A stretch of 64,000 nt of DNA from Candidatus Gugararchaeum adminiculabundum (lineage in GTDB: Archaea > Micrarchaeota > Micrarchaeia > Burarchaeales > Gugararchaeaceae). The position numbers and the translations under genes were made by a program. Where the stretch lies: NCBI GenBank assembly GCA_902384795.1, contig CABMDC010000017.1, forward strand, positions 1-64,000, read 5' to 3'. Shown here piece by piece: positions 40,014 through 48,646 of this stretch; the first letter of the stretch is position 1; each line of letters opens with the position of its first letter. A model generated the notes under the pieces. It ran no database searches. It had not been told where the DNA came from and saw only the letters and a list, made by a program, of their open reading frames with translations.

Positions 40014-41087
40014 ATGGGAGAGATAGTCGAAGCAAATTTTGGAGCGAAGAGAAGGAGCGGGCAGCTAGACTATGCCATGGCGCGCAGGGCTTTTTTTAGG
40101 AGCAGCATTTTGGAGGGAAGGCCTTCCGGGCTGGAACTTGGAATGGTGAGGAGGCTTGCGTGCCTTGAAAAGGACAGTGAAACGAAAATCAACGAGGAAT
40201 TTGCGACTGGAAACAAAAAGCCAAAGGAGATTATGGAGGCCAATGGGCTGGACCCTTTGCGCGCCGCGAGGGTTTCTGAAATAAGCTTGTTTGAAAAATA
40301 TGCTAAAAGCTTTCTTGATGTTCCAAAACGGGGGGAAAGCGCTTTGGAAAGCCTCATTAACGCGTTCGACAGTTCTTCTCCCCATTGCGAGGATATCTTT
40401 TCCTCGGCAAAAGAAACGCTGGAGCTGCTGGACAGGATTCGCTGGGGTAGGGGAGAAACCCATGATATTCTTTATTTTATCCTTTTGGAAAACCTGGAAT
40501 TTTTCAAGAACATGCAAAGCGATTCGTTTGTAAAAATCCATGCGCTTGCGCTGGACAATGGATTTGACGGGTTTATTACTTCGGAGCTCGAGGTTAGTGC
40601 AGTGTCTCCTTTTTTCTTGCTCACTGGGACTGAAACAAAAACTCTTTTTGCAAGGACCGTGGCGCATGTGTTTGAAGCATTTGAATTCCTGGAGAGAAAC
40701 GACCCTGCATTTCTGGCAATTGCCATTAATTCGCATTTTATGGAAAGGGGTTCCAGGCTTGAGGCGGCCCTGAACGAGACGGCCATTTTAACTGAAGAAG
40801 AGGTTCACACCTTATGGTTTGACAGGATGGAAAGCGGCCTGAAAGGAAGGTGGCGGGAGAATGGGGTGCTGAAAGATTCGCCAATGGCGCGCATGATTGC
40901 AGCTGCCGAGGCTTTTGAAACTTTTATTGTGAAAATTGAAAAGGGAGAGCTGGGAACCTATTCTGCGGATATGGAGGAGGTCGTAGAAACCTATAGATGG
41001 CTTCCACCTGCGAGTTTTGAAAGCATAGCTGAAGCCGTGGGAAATATGCTTGAAAGGGTAGGAAAAGCAATGCAGAACTGGAGCTGA
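40014..41087 (+). CDS. Uncharacterised helical protein, 357 aa
   Basis: Start at MGEIVEANFG; a GTG three codons upstream is the track start. Soluble and helical throughout (EFATGNKKPKEIMEANG, LLDRIRWGRGETHDILYF, AALNETAILTEEEVHTLWF). No signal peptide, cysteine cluster or nucleotide-binding motif. Not a family I know. It follows tRNA-Gln and its duplicated end. Confidence 0.68.
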   Translation: MGEIVEANFGAKRRSGQLDYAMARRAFFRSSILEGRPSGLELGMVRRLACLEKDSETKINEEFATGNKKPKEIMEANGLDPLRAARVSEISLFEKYAKSFLDVPKRGESALESLINAFDSSSPHCEDIFSSAKETLELLDRIRWGRGETHDILYFILLENLEFFKNMQSDSFVKIHALALDNGFDGFITSELEVSAVSPFFLLTGTETKTLFARTVAHVFEAFEFLERNDPAFLAIAINSHFMERGSRLEAALNETAILTEEEVHTLWFDRMESGLKGRWRENGVLKDSPMARMIAAAEAFETFIVKIEKGELGTYSADMEEVVETYRWLPPASFESIAEAVGNMLERVGKAMQNWS

Positions 41088-41186
41088 ATTCGCAAATAGA
41101 AGTAGTTTAGGTGGTTCTGAATTTTAGCCGGCTTTTGGCGGTTCCAGGGAAATCTCTTCTTCGGCAATTTCTTCCTCGACCTGCTC

Positions 41187-43403
41187 TTAGGTTTCCTCTT
41201 TTTCCTCGGGTGCTTCGTCTTCGAGCGGTGGTTCCTTGGGCTTTTCTTTTTTCTCTTCTGCGGGTTTGGATGCTGTTGCCTTGGCATCGGTTGTTGCGGA
41301 TGCTGTTCCGGCAGCGGGCGTTATGGTGGTGGTTGTGCCGTCTGCATTTTTCTTAATGTAAGGGTGCTTTCCCCAGTTCTCCTTGCTCTTGCAGCCAACG
41401 GTGATGCACATGTCGAATGGGCGCTTGCCCCTGCGGATGACTTTTATCATGGGCGCGTGGCAGAATTCGCACATTTTTCCAAGCGGCTTTATCAGCGCCA
41501 TTTGCGGGACAGGATAGGTGTTGTGGCACTCGGGATAGCCGGTGCAGCCAACGAACGCCTTTCCTCCACGCATGATTATCAGGCGCAGCTGCTTGCCGCA
41601 CTTGTTGCATGGCCCGAGCAGGCTGGCTTTTTCCTTTGCTTCGCGAATCGCGACTGAAAGCTCTGCGCCAATCTCTATTTCCTTTTCCTTGAACCCGGTG
41701 AGAATTTCACTAAGAACGTCCTTTCCTTCCTGGATGATTTCCTCTTTTTTCATCCCGCCTTCGCTGATCATTTCCAGCTTCATTTCAATATTCCGGGTGA
41801 GGACATCGTCCATGATTGCCGGGGAATATTTCTCGAGCACCGAGGAAACGGTCATTCCGAGTTCGGTGACATGAATCTGCTTTTCCTCCACATAACCGCG
41901 CTTGTAGAGTGTTTCCACGATGGATGCGCGCGTTGCCTTTGTTCCCAGCTGTAGCTTCTCCAGCTCCTGCACAACGCTGGCTTCGGTGTAGCGCTTGGGC
42001 GGCTGGGTCATCTTGTCCAGGATTTCAAATTTGTCGATGTAGGCGTTTTCTCCCTGCTTGAAATCAGGCAAAGTTGTTTCCTTGAAATCCGCATAGGGCT
42101 TGTAGAATGAAATCCAGTTTTCCTCAATCGTGCGCCTGCCGCTAAGGGTGTATTTCTCGGTTCCTGAAAGAAGCGCGACCTTCAGCTCCTCGCGCTTGGC
42201 AGGAGTGGCAAAGCAGGCAAGGAAGCGCTTTGTTATCAAATCGTAAAGTTTTTTCTCCTGCGCACCCAGCGACTTGGCTGGGATTTTCCCGGTTGGGAAA
42301 ATTGCAGGGTGGGCGGCATCTTCCTTTTTGCCCTCGTTGGGCTTGAATAGCCGGTCATGAATCAGCTCGTTTGCAAGATGCGCGTACTCTGGGTTTTTGG
42401 CAATCTCCTTGATTATTTTCTGGAGGTTTAATCTCTCTGGCAATTTTTGTGAAGCGGTTCTTGGGTAGGAAATTAACGTCCCTTCGTAAAGCGTCTGCGC
42501 AATCTCCAGCGTCCTGCTGGGCGAGTAGCCGAATGCCGCGTAGGAGTCGACCTGGAGCGTGGTCAAATCAAAGGGGAACGGGGAAGGAGTGGCAAACACC
42601 CTTCTTTCAACTTTTGAAACAGTGGAATTTTTGGAGCTCTTGTCCTTTGCCTCGTCCGCGTCTTCCTTTGCCTTGAACCTGCGCGTTTCGTGCTGGAATT
42701 TTACTCCCTTGCAGGAAGCATACAGTTCCCAGTAGGGCTCGGAAATGAATTCTGCGATTGATTTTTCCTTCTTGACCAGGATGTTCAGCGAGGGGCCCTG
42801 CACCCTGCCGATGGACATGATGCGGAATGAACCCGAGGTTTTGATCGCCTGCATCAGCGCGCGCGAGAGGTTGATACCCCAGAGCCAGTCAAGCATGTGG
42901 CGCGCCTCGCCTGCTTCCACGTTTGTCTTGTCCAGGGGCATGCGGTTGTCATAGGCCTCAACGAGGTCTTCGTCGGTGAGCGCGGAGAATTTCATTCTTT
43001 TTATTTTGGATTCGTCAGTGTTGCCGCAGGCAAAGCGGATTGCATTGTAGCCGATTACCGAGCCTTCCAGGTCAAAGTCGCAGGAGTTGATGTATTCGGT
43101 TATGCCCTTCTTTTTCCCGAGCTTGGTGAGATTGTCCAGGTATGGTTTTGTGAACGCCGCTTCTTTGGAGGACTTGTGCGAGGGGCCCCAGGTCACGTCG
43201 AATACGGGATAACCTTTTTGTTTTGCTGTCTGCACAATGGTATACAGGTGGCCGACCGCAGGGGCGATCAGCATTTTCTCGCCATCGCGCTCGATCTCGA
43301 AATAGGTTATCTTGCCTGATTTCTTGGCCCCATTGACTCCCTGGGAAAGCGCCTGCGCTACGCGGCTCGCAACGCTTGGCTTTTCGCACACTATGAGTTT
43401 CAT
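41187..43403 (-). CDS. topA: DNA topoisomerase IA (archaeal topoisomerase I/III type)
   Basis: 738 residues. The toprim domain starts MKLIVCEKPSVASRVAQAL, with the acidic triad in SCDFDLEGSVIGYN. The catalytic tyrosine is in GTLISYPRTASQ. Two C-terminal zinc modules follow: CNKCGKQLRL...CTGYPEC and CEFCHAPMIK...CITVGC. The enzyme relaxes negative supercoils by single-strand passage. The Ala/Glu/Lys-rich tail ends at TAA 41187-41189, but the same acidic reading frame continues for 20 more codons to 41124. A 38-bp Z-DNA-prone tract lies 58 bp upstream of its start. Confidence 0.95.
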   Translation of the reverse strand: MKLIVCEKPSVASRVAQALSQGVNGAKKSGKITYFEIERDGEKMLIAPAVGHLYTIVQTAKQKGYPVFDVTWGPSHKSSKEAAFTKPYLDNLTKLGKKKGITEYINSCDFDLEGSVIGYNAIRFACGNTDESKIKRMKFSALTDEDLVEAYDNRMPLDKTNVEAGEARHMLDWLWGINLSRALMQAIKTSGSFRIMSIGRVQGPSLNILVKKEKSIAEFISEPYWELYASCKGVKFQHETRRFKAKEDADEAKDKSSKNSTVSKVERRVFATPSPFPFDLTTLQVDSYAAFGYSPSRTLEIAQTLYEGTLISYPRTASQKLPERLNLQKIIKEIAKNPEYAHLANELIHDRLFKPNEGKKEDAAHPAIFPTGKIPAKSLGAQEKKLYDLITKRFLACFATPAKREELKVALLSGTEKYTLSGRRTIEENWISFYKPYADFKETTLPDFKQGENAYIDKFEILDKMTQPPKRYTEASVVQELEKLQLGTKATRASIVETLYKRGYVEEKQIHVTELGMTVSSVLEKYSPAIMDDVLTRNIEMKLEMISEGGMKKEEIIQEGKDVLSEILTGFKEKEIEIGAELSVAIREAKEKASLLGPCNKCGKQLRLIIMRGGKAFVGCTGYPECHNTYPVPQMALIKPLGKMCEFCHAPMIKVIRRGKRPFDMCITVGCKSKENWGKHPYIKKNADGTTTTITPAAGTASATTDAKATASKPAEEKKEKPKEPPLEDEAPEEKEET

Positions 43404-43461
43404 AGGGCAGGTATTTTACTAAGGGGGTTTAAAATAGGAATGGAAAAAACGCGATTCTCAT

Positions 43462-43499
43462 TACGCGCATACGCGCGTACGTGCGCGCACGCGCGCGTA
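43462..43499. repeat. 38-bp strictly alternating purine/pyrimidine tract (Z-DNA prone)
   Basis: From T43462 to A43499 every step alternates pyrimidine and purine, mostly CG with some CA/TA steps (blocks such as ACGCGCGTACGTGCGCGCAC). It is the only such tract seen. It lies between the divergent topA and truD starts. Confidence 0.85.
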
Positions 43500-43555
43500 G
43501 GAAGATACTGACGAAGAAAAAAATTAGGGAAAAATGGGAAAAATAAGTGAAAAAT

Positions 43556-44881
43556 ATGGAAAAGATGGCATTTTTGTCAAAAATCCCCGGCATTGGGGGA
43601 ACACTCAAGCAGAGCGCAGAGGACTTTCGCGTAGAGGAGATAATGGCGGACGGAACCGTGCTTGAGGCAGGCAAAAGGGAGTATGCTGGTTATACTAATA
43701 TTAGCGCGAATGGGGGAGGGTCAGGAGGAACCTCAAACTGGGGAGGGGGCGACCCCCTCCGCGGTTCGGACTTCACCTGGTTTGTGCTGGAAAAAAAGAA
43801 CTGGAACACGATGCAGGTGATTAGGGAAATCAGCAGAAGGTGCGGGTCCGGGGTGAAGCGGTTTTCCTACGCCGGCACCAAAGACAGGAATGCACACACA
43901 ACGCAGCTGTGCAGCGCGTGGAAAATTCCCTGCGAGAAATTGATGCAGGTGAAAATAAAGGATGTGCAGATTAATGCGTGCTGGAGCGCGAAGGATAAAG
44001 TTTCCATGGGAGGATTGGCGGGCAACAGGTTTTACATTAGGGTAAACGGGGCGGACGAAGGCGCGGGGGAAATTGTGGAGAAAATCAGAAGCGAGCTGGC
44101 GAGTGAAGCAAGCCAATTTCCGGTTGTGCCGAATTATTTTGGGGAGCAGAGATTCGGGAGCGCGCGCATGAACACGCACCTGGTGGGCAGGCATATTTGC
44201 AAAGGCGAATTCAAGGAAGCTGTTGAAAATTATTTGTTTTACACTGATGAGGGGGAAAGGAACCAGCAGGCGGTTGAGGCAAGGAAAAGGTTGGGGGAGG
44301 AAAGGGATTACAAAAAAGCCCTGGAATATTTCCCAAGAATCCTGGACTATGAGATTATGATGCTAAGGCATTTGGCAAACAATCCTACAGATTATGTGAA
44401 TGCCCTGCGGAAAATTCCGCGCGGGCTTTCGCTCATGTTTGTGCACTCGTACCAGTCCTATTTGTTCAATAAAATTCTGGAGAAAAGGGTGAGGGAGAGG
44501 AATTTTGACGAAGCAATGGAGGGAGAATACTATTGCGAAATCGGAGCCGGGGGATTTCCCGATAGTGAGATTAGAGTGGAGGCAGGAACGGAGTCTGGCT
44601 TTAGTTTTGTTGTGACGCAGATTCCGGGCTATGAGACCGAGAAATTGAATGAAACTGAAAAAGAGGTTTTTGAAGAGGAAGGGATTACGCAGAAGAATTT
44701 CCACATTAAGAGCTTTCCTGAAATCAGCGCCAAAGGGTCGGTGAGAACCTTGATGACTCCGTTGGTTTCATTTGAATTCAACGGGAATGGGGGAAAGAAC
44801 GAATTCAGGTTTGATTTGCAGTCAGGCGCCTATGCGACTGTTGCGCTCAGGGAATTCCTGGAAAAGGAGAAAGAGAATTAG
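43556..44881 (+). CDS. truD: tRNA pseudouridine(13) synthase TruD
   Basis: About 441 residues. TruD makes pseudouridine 13 in tRNA. Motifs: EDFRVEEI at the N-terminus, FSYAGTKDRNAHTTQ (catalytic Asp in AGTKD), GLAGNRFYI, NYFGEQRFG, FVHSYQSYLFN, and LQSGAYATVALREFL at the end. An unusual Gly/Ser/Asn-rich insert (NGGGSGGTSNWGGG) sits near residue 55. GTG 43547, ATG 43556 and ATG 43565 are all possible starts; no SD decides. Confidence 0.92.
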   Translation: MEKMAFLSKIPGIGGTLKQSAEDFRVEEIMADGTVLEAGKREYAGYTNISANGGGSGGTSNWGGGDPLRGSDFTWFVLEKKNWNTMQVIREISRRCGSGVKRFSYAGTKDRNAHTTQLCSAWKIPCEKLMQVKIKDVQINACWSAKDKVSMGGLAGNRFYIRVNGADEGAGEIVEKIRSELASEASQFPVVPNYFGEQRFGSARMNTHLVGRHICKGEFKEAVENYLFYTDEGERNQQAVEARKRLGEERDYKKALEYFPRILDYEIMMLRHLANNPTDYVNALRKIPRGLSLMFVHSYQSYLFNKILEKRVRERNFDEAMEGEYYCEIGAGGFPDSEIRVEAGTESGFSFVVTQIPGYETEKLNETEKEVFEEEGITQKNFHIKSFPEISAKGSVRTLMTPLVSFEFNGNGGKNEFRFDLQSGAYATVALREFLEKEKEN

Positions 44882-44887
44882 AAAAAC

Positions 44888-46453
44888 CTAATTGCGCTTG
44901 AATAAGCGCAGGAAAACTATTCCTGCCAAAATTGAGGCAAGCAAAACAACTGCTATTATAGGAAGAGTTGAACTATTGGAAATTCCACCCAGCAGGCGGT
45001 AGGAGATTTTCAATTCCTCTATGGGATATTTGCCTGCTGGCAGAAGCAGCCCGGGGCGGCCGTCTTTTGGCTCCAGGCGCTGGAAGTGATCCGAAGAGCT
45101 GAGAATCTGCGAATCCTTTGGAAGGAGCACCGTGAGGTCGGAAGTGTCGAACTGGGTTTCATTCTGAGCTGAAAGCGAGGCCAGGTCAAAAACCCAGGCA
45201 TCTCCTTGCTTTTTTGCATGGTTTGAAAGGTTCATGTCAATGGAAACTGCTGTCTCGTTTTCATTCATCCATATTTTGGCAGAGAGTGACTCCAGGCTCA
45301 CCGGGCTCCTTAGTTCTGAAGCGGACATGAGCCGCAGGAGCGTGTCCAGGTTCCTGACCCCGCTCATGTTTCCTGTGAGCTCCATTTTTTCATCCTTCAA
45401 GGTTAGCTCTGCGAAAAGCGATGAATAGCTGAGCTGAGCTGCGGGAGTGGGAGGGGCGGAGATTAGCGAATCAAAGGAAGCGCTTGCCCCTTGCTCTGTG
45501 GTGGAAAAATTAAATGAGATGAGGTCAAAGGAGACCTTGCTATAGTAGTCCTTGTCCCGCTTTCCCAGGAAAAGCTCGCGCAACTGGCTCGAATAGGAAT
45601 TGCTTGGGAACCCGAGGCCTGCCTCAAAATCATCCTGCCTGAGCGCCTGCGCGAAATAGTCGCTGGCATTGGCCCAGGTCAGGTTTGCGCTGATAAGAAA
45701 CTGATCGCCTTCCTGCACCGCTAGGCTGTTGATCCTGAATCGCGCGCTGGTTTCAATTTTAGTGGACTCGTTTAATGCTTCTGCAAATGCCCTGTTCAGG
45801 GAGTCTTCTGCCGAGGAAAGCACTGAGCTGTTTGACTGGTATTCCGCTATCTGTTTTGAAAATGAGTGGAGATCGTCTGCGCATTTGGGGGTGCAGTTGG
45901 ACGAGCAGTTGGATGAGCAGTTGAAATAATCGGCTTGCGCATAGCAGCCCGAGGAGCAGTTGTAAACGCATTCGGCTTCGCAATTTTTGAGGTATAGGTT
46001 TTTTGGAAAGCCGAAACCCGCAGAGATCAGCTGGTCTTTGCCAGAGGCGCGGGAATTGATTTGCATTAGCAACCCGGCGTAATCCTCGAAAATTAGCCGG
46101 TAGGCTGCGGGGTAAATGAGCGAAGCGCGGAATTTGGTTGCCTCCGAACCTGAGATGTTGTTTTGAATGCTTAGCAGGGCATAGGCTTGGGTATCCCCGG
46201 TTTCAAGGCCGTCCATGGAACCGTGGAAAGTGATTTCAGAAAGGGAATTCGCGGCATTTATTTCGAGCGAGAAATTCGCGGGCAAGGAGGCGCTGGGGGC
46301 GGTCGAGTAGAAGGAATATTCCGCTGAGCCGTCCTCGTTCAGCTGGACCGTGGTGAGCGTGCCATCTGCTGAAACAAAAACTGAGAATATTAGGGCGAGG
46401 GAAATTGAAACGAAAAAAAGAAACGAAAAAAAGGATGGAAATTGAAGCTTCAT
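44888..46453 (-). CDS. Secreted, C-terminally membrane-anchored protein with Cys-rich insert
   Basis: 521 residues from MKLQFPSFF. Signal peptide (FFSFLFFVSISLALIFSVFVSA), a beta-rich body with many potential N-glycosylation sequons (NCS, NAS, NES), a cysteine cluster (CEAECVYNCSSGC, then CSSNCSSNCTPKC), and a C-terminal helix LPIIAVVLLASILAGIVFL followed by a basic RLFKRN. The topology is outside with a short cytoplasmic tail. No family recognised. Starts 21 bp after the PAC2 stop, so it may be the last gene of the long operon. Confidence 0.78.
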   Translation of the reverse strand: MKLQFPSFFSFLFFVSISLALIFSVFVSADGTLTTVQLNEDGSAEYSFYSTAPSASLPANFSLEINAANSLSEITFHGSMDGLETGDTQAYALLSIQNNISGSEATKFRASLIYPAAYRLIFEDYAGLLMQINSRASGKDQLISAGFGFPKNLYLKNCEAECVYNCSSGCYAQADYFNCSSNCSSNCTPKCADDLHSFSKQIAEYQSNSSVLSSAEDSLNRAFAEALNESTKIETSARFRINSLAVQEGDQFLISANLTWANASDYFAQALRQDDFEAGLGFPSNSYSSQLRELFLGKRDKDYYSKVSFDLISFNFSTTEQGASASFDSLISAPPTPAAQLSYSSLFAELTLKDEKMELTGNMSGVRNLDTLLRLMSASELRSPVSLESLSAKIWMNENETAVSIDMNLSNHAKKQGDAWVFDLASLSAQNETQFDTSDLTVLLPKDSQILSSSDHFQRLEPKDGRPGLLLPAGKYPIEELKISYRLLGGISNSSTLPIIAVVLLASILAGIVFLRLFKRN

Positions 46454-46474
46454 GCAAACTGCCCCGCGCAATTT

Positions 46475-47248
46475 TTACCGGATGTAGGAAAGGCCGGAAT
46501 CCTTGCCCAGTGATTCTGCGAGCTTTTCCTGCTTCTGGGTTTCCTGCTCCATTTTCTTCATGAACTCCTCGCTTTCCTTGGCGCGCGAAACTATCTTGTC
46601 CAAATTGACCTTGATGTCCAGCGCCTTGCAAAGGACTTCGAGCATCGCCTGCGCGGATTTCGCATCCACATAGCCGCCATGGGTCTCGCCCATGAGGCAC
46701 ACGCCCTGCATTTTCCTGAGCTTTCCGAGCCCTAGGAGCAGGCCTGCCGCTCCGATGATGGAGCCCTGGGACTGGCCGAAAACCACTCCGTATTTCTCGT
46801 GCTTTGGAATCAGTTCTTTGTGAGTGGCTGAACCGAGCACGCGGGGCTTTTCCAAAACAGTGCCCATGCCATAGCCTCCTAAAGTGTAAATGAAACTGCC
46901 GCCCTGGTGGTGGAAGAAATCAAGCATTGCGCCGCAGATTTCGTACTGCGCCTCGCTGGTGACTGCCTGCACATCGCCCACTAGGATGAGAAGGTCATTG
47001 CCGTTCTTCTTGGGATTTCTCCAGGCATAAAAACGGTTCTTGAGCATTCTGAGAGTGCCTTTCTTTTGCATGATCACCTGGTGAGGGAAAGAGGGCGAAT
47101 AGAGCTCTGCGACCTTTTCGGCTTTTAGTTCCTTGATCAGGTGATCTGCTGCGAGCTTGCCCACTAATCCGATGCCAGGCAGCCCTTCAATCAGAATCGG
47201 CTTCTTTAATTTCAGCTTCTTTTTGTGAAAAATGGTCGTGTGTTTCAT
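46475..47248 (-). CDS. PAC2-family protein (archaeal proteasome-assembly chaperone homologue)
   Basis: 257 residues. The PAC2/DUF75 pattern is clear: PILIEGLPGIGLVGKLAADH, then GGYGMGTVLEKPRVLG and GVCLMGETHGGYVD. Archaeal members (PbaA/PbaB) help assemble or activate the 20S proteasome. The C-terminus is a charged helix. It follows nop10 in the order known from other archaea. ATG at 47248 is preferred for its SD spacing (AGGTTATGCTT); ATG at 47254 is possible. Confidence 0.9.
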   Translation of the reverse strand: MKHTTIFHKKKLKLKKPILIEGLPGIGLVGKLAADHLIKELKAEKVAELYSPSFPHQVIMQKKGTLRMLKNRFYAWRNPKKNGNDLLILVGDVQAVTSEAQYEICGAMLDFFHHQGGSFIYTLGGYGMGTVLEKPRVLGSATHKELIPKHEKYGVVFGQSQGSIIGAAGLLLGLGKLRKMQGVCLMGETHGGYVDAKSAQAMLEVLCKALDIKVNLDKIVSRAKESEEFMKKMEQETQKQEKLAESLGKDSGLSYIR

Positions 47249-47260
47249 AAGCATAACCTG

Positions 47261-47407
47261 TTAGAGGCCCTTTGCCCTGCGCCTGTATTCCGAGTATTTA
47301 TCCTCGATGGAATATTTTGGAGGGTGCGCGGTCACTGTGGCTGCGCTGCAATGGGTTTGATTCAGCGTGTATTTAAAACACACCGAACATTTGCGTAGGT
47401 GCTTCAT
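47261..47407 (-). CDS. nop10: Ribosome biogenesis protein Nop10 (48 aa)
   Basis: Below the ORF-track cutoff; read directly. It starts MKHLRKCSVCFKYTLNQTHC and continues HPPKYSIEDKYSEYRRR, matching the Nop10 pattern LRKCPxCxxYTLxxxCP...HPPxFSPEDxYxxYRR. It is a scaffold of H/ACA pseudouridylation complexes with Cbf5. The zinc site is incomplete: the usual fourth cysteine is alanine (CSAAT for CPxCG). Its ATG overlaps the aif2a stop (ATGA). Confidence 0.93.
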   Translation of the reverse strand: MKHLRKCSVCFKYTLNQTHCSAATVTAHPPKYSIEDKYSEYRRRAKGL

Positions 47408-48174
47408 TTGCTCTCCTGTTCAACAGCGACTGTTCCCTTTGCGGGCGCGATTGTTTTTTCAACCTGCTCGAGAATTTGGGCAATCGCTTTCTCCGCTTTT
47501 TTGTAATCTTCCGCAGTCACTTCGATGGAATAGTGCGGCGCCCCGAAATAGTGGATCTTGGCTTCTGCGCCAGGAGTTTGCTTGTAGGAAGTGAGCGCGC
47601 TTCGCAAAAGGACCACTCCGTCCCCGCTGGGGACGCGGATGATGAATTTTCTCTTGATGCTTACATTGGAGTGCTTGATGTTGGTTGTTGCAGTTTCAAG
47701 AAGTGCCTTTCTCCATGCCTCACTCAGGTTGGTCTTGTCAAGCGCTGATACCCCTTTGTCGCTGAGCTCTTCCAGTGCCGCGTAGGGATGAGTGAATGCA
47801 GCCGAGAGTGAATTGATGACTTCCTGGGATTCCTGCTGCTTTCCAATCTTTTTTGCAGCTAGCTCGATTAATTTCTCGGCCCTGCGCGCGAGCCTGAAGT
47901 CCTCCATTTTCCTTTTCTTTTCAGAATCAGTCACGCGCTTGAGCGAAAGGTCAATCTGGTTCTTTTCCAGGTCCAAGCGATAGACAATGGCCACTAATTT
48001 TTGGCCTTCCTTTAGGAACTCGTGGATATTTTTTACCCAGCGCGGGGCGACTTCTGAAATGTGCAAAAATGCCTCCTTTCCCCCGTATTCGTCCAGGCCG
48101 CAGAACGCGCCGTAGGGGAGGATTTTTTTGACAGTAGCCAAAACGTAGTCGTTCTGCTTTGGCGTGCCTTCCAT
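47404..48174 (-). CDS. eif2a: Translation initiation factor aIF2, alpha subunit
   Basis: 256 residues from MEGTPKQNDYVLATV; the track ORF runs upstream through rps27e in another frame. An N-terminal S1 domain (VKKILPYGAFCGLDEYGGKE, HISEVAPRWVKNI, LDLEKNQIDLSLKRV), a helical middle and a C-terminal alpha-beta domain (AKIHYFGAPHYSIEVTAEDY) are all normal. It forms aIF2 with beta and gamma and delivers initiator tRNA. Two bp separate it from rps27e. Confidence 0.95.
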   Translation of the reverse strand: MEGTPKQNDYVLATVKKILPYGAFCGLDEYGGKEAFLHISEVAPRWVKNIHEFLKEGQKLVAIVYRLDLEKNQIDLSLKRVTDSEKKRKMEDFRLARRAEKLIELAAKKIGKQQESQEVINSLSAAFTHPYAALEELSDKGVSALDKTNLSEAWRKALLETATTNIKHSNVSIKRKFIIRVPSGDGVVLLRSALTSYKQTPGAEAKIHYFGAPHYSIEVTAEDYKKAEKAIAQILEQVEKTIAPAKGTVAVEQESK

Positions 48175-48176
48175 TT

Positions 48177-48335
48177 TCAGAGCACCTTTGTTACTTTTCC
48201 TGACACCCTGGCGCGCGAGCCGGTTGGCTTTGCCAGGACCGCCTTGCAGCTGCTGCAGTGCACTGTGCGCGAGGCGTTGCCGAAAATATTCTGCTCGTTT
48301 CCGCACTCGCATTTTACCTTCAAAAATTTGCTCAT
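48177..48335 (-). CDS. rps27e: Ribosomal protein eS27 (52 aa)
   Basis: Too short for the track; read directly. Starts MSKFLKVKCECGNEQNIFGN and continues ASRTVHCSSCKAVLAKPTGS. The zinc-ribbon protein of the small subunit. The first pair is spaced CxC rather than the usual CxxC, apparently a one-residue deletion; the second pair is CSSC. Position between eL42 and aIF2-alpha is the conserved archaeal order. Confidence 0.93.
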   Translation of the reverse strand: MSKFLKVKCECGNEQNIFGNASRTVHCSSCKAVLAKPTGSRARVSGKVTKVL

Positions 48336-48364
48336 AAGTTCACATCCATTTTCATTCAGCTAAC

Positions 48365-48646
48365 TTAAGCCTTGATTTCGATTTTCTTCTTTGTTCTGGA
48401 ACCAACAACCAGTTCGTGCTTCTTTTTGCATTCCTTGCAGGTGAGCATCACTTTCTGGCGCTTGCCCTGCTTTCGCACGGATTTTTCACCTGCAACTTTT
48501 CCTCCGTAGCCCGTGAGTTTCCGTTCGTGCTTCCTCTGACCCATGGCCAGGGCGCGGGCCTTGCCCTTGCTCGCCACCTTTGCAGTATGAACCGTGTGCT
48601 TGTTGCACTTGGGGCAATGCTTGTTCACTTCTTTCGGGAATTTCAT
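48365..48646 (-). CDS. rpl44e: Ribosomal protein eL42 (L44e)
   Basis: 93 residues. MKFPKEVNKHCPKCNKHTVH, then MGQRKHERKLTGYGGK and LTCKECKKKHEL give the two zinc-binding CxxC pairs and the basic core of L44e. A large-subunit protein near the E site. Its ATG overlaps the GINS gene stop by 4 bp. Confidence 0.97.
   Translation of the reverse strand: MKFPKEVNKHCPKCNKHTVHTAKVASKGKARALAMGQRKHERKLTGYGGKVAGEKSVRKQGKRQKVMLTCKECKKKHELVVGSRTKKKIEIKA

Noticed and set aside
40065-40736. 223-aa minus-strand ORF
   Set aside because: Antisense shadow of the 40014-41087 gene, which has a TATA box; composition of the antisense product is atypical.
43447-43500. CRISPR or simple repeat array before truD
   Set aside because: No unit-spacer periodicity; it is a single alternating purine/pyrimidine tract.
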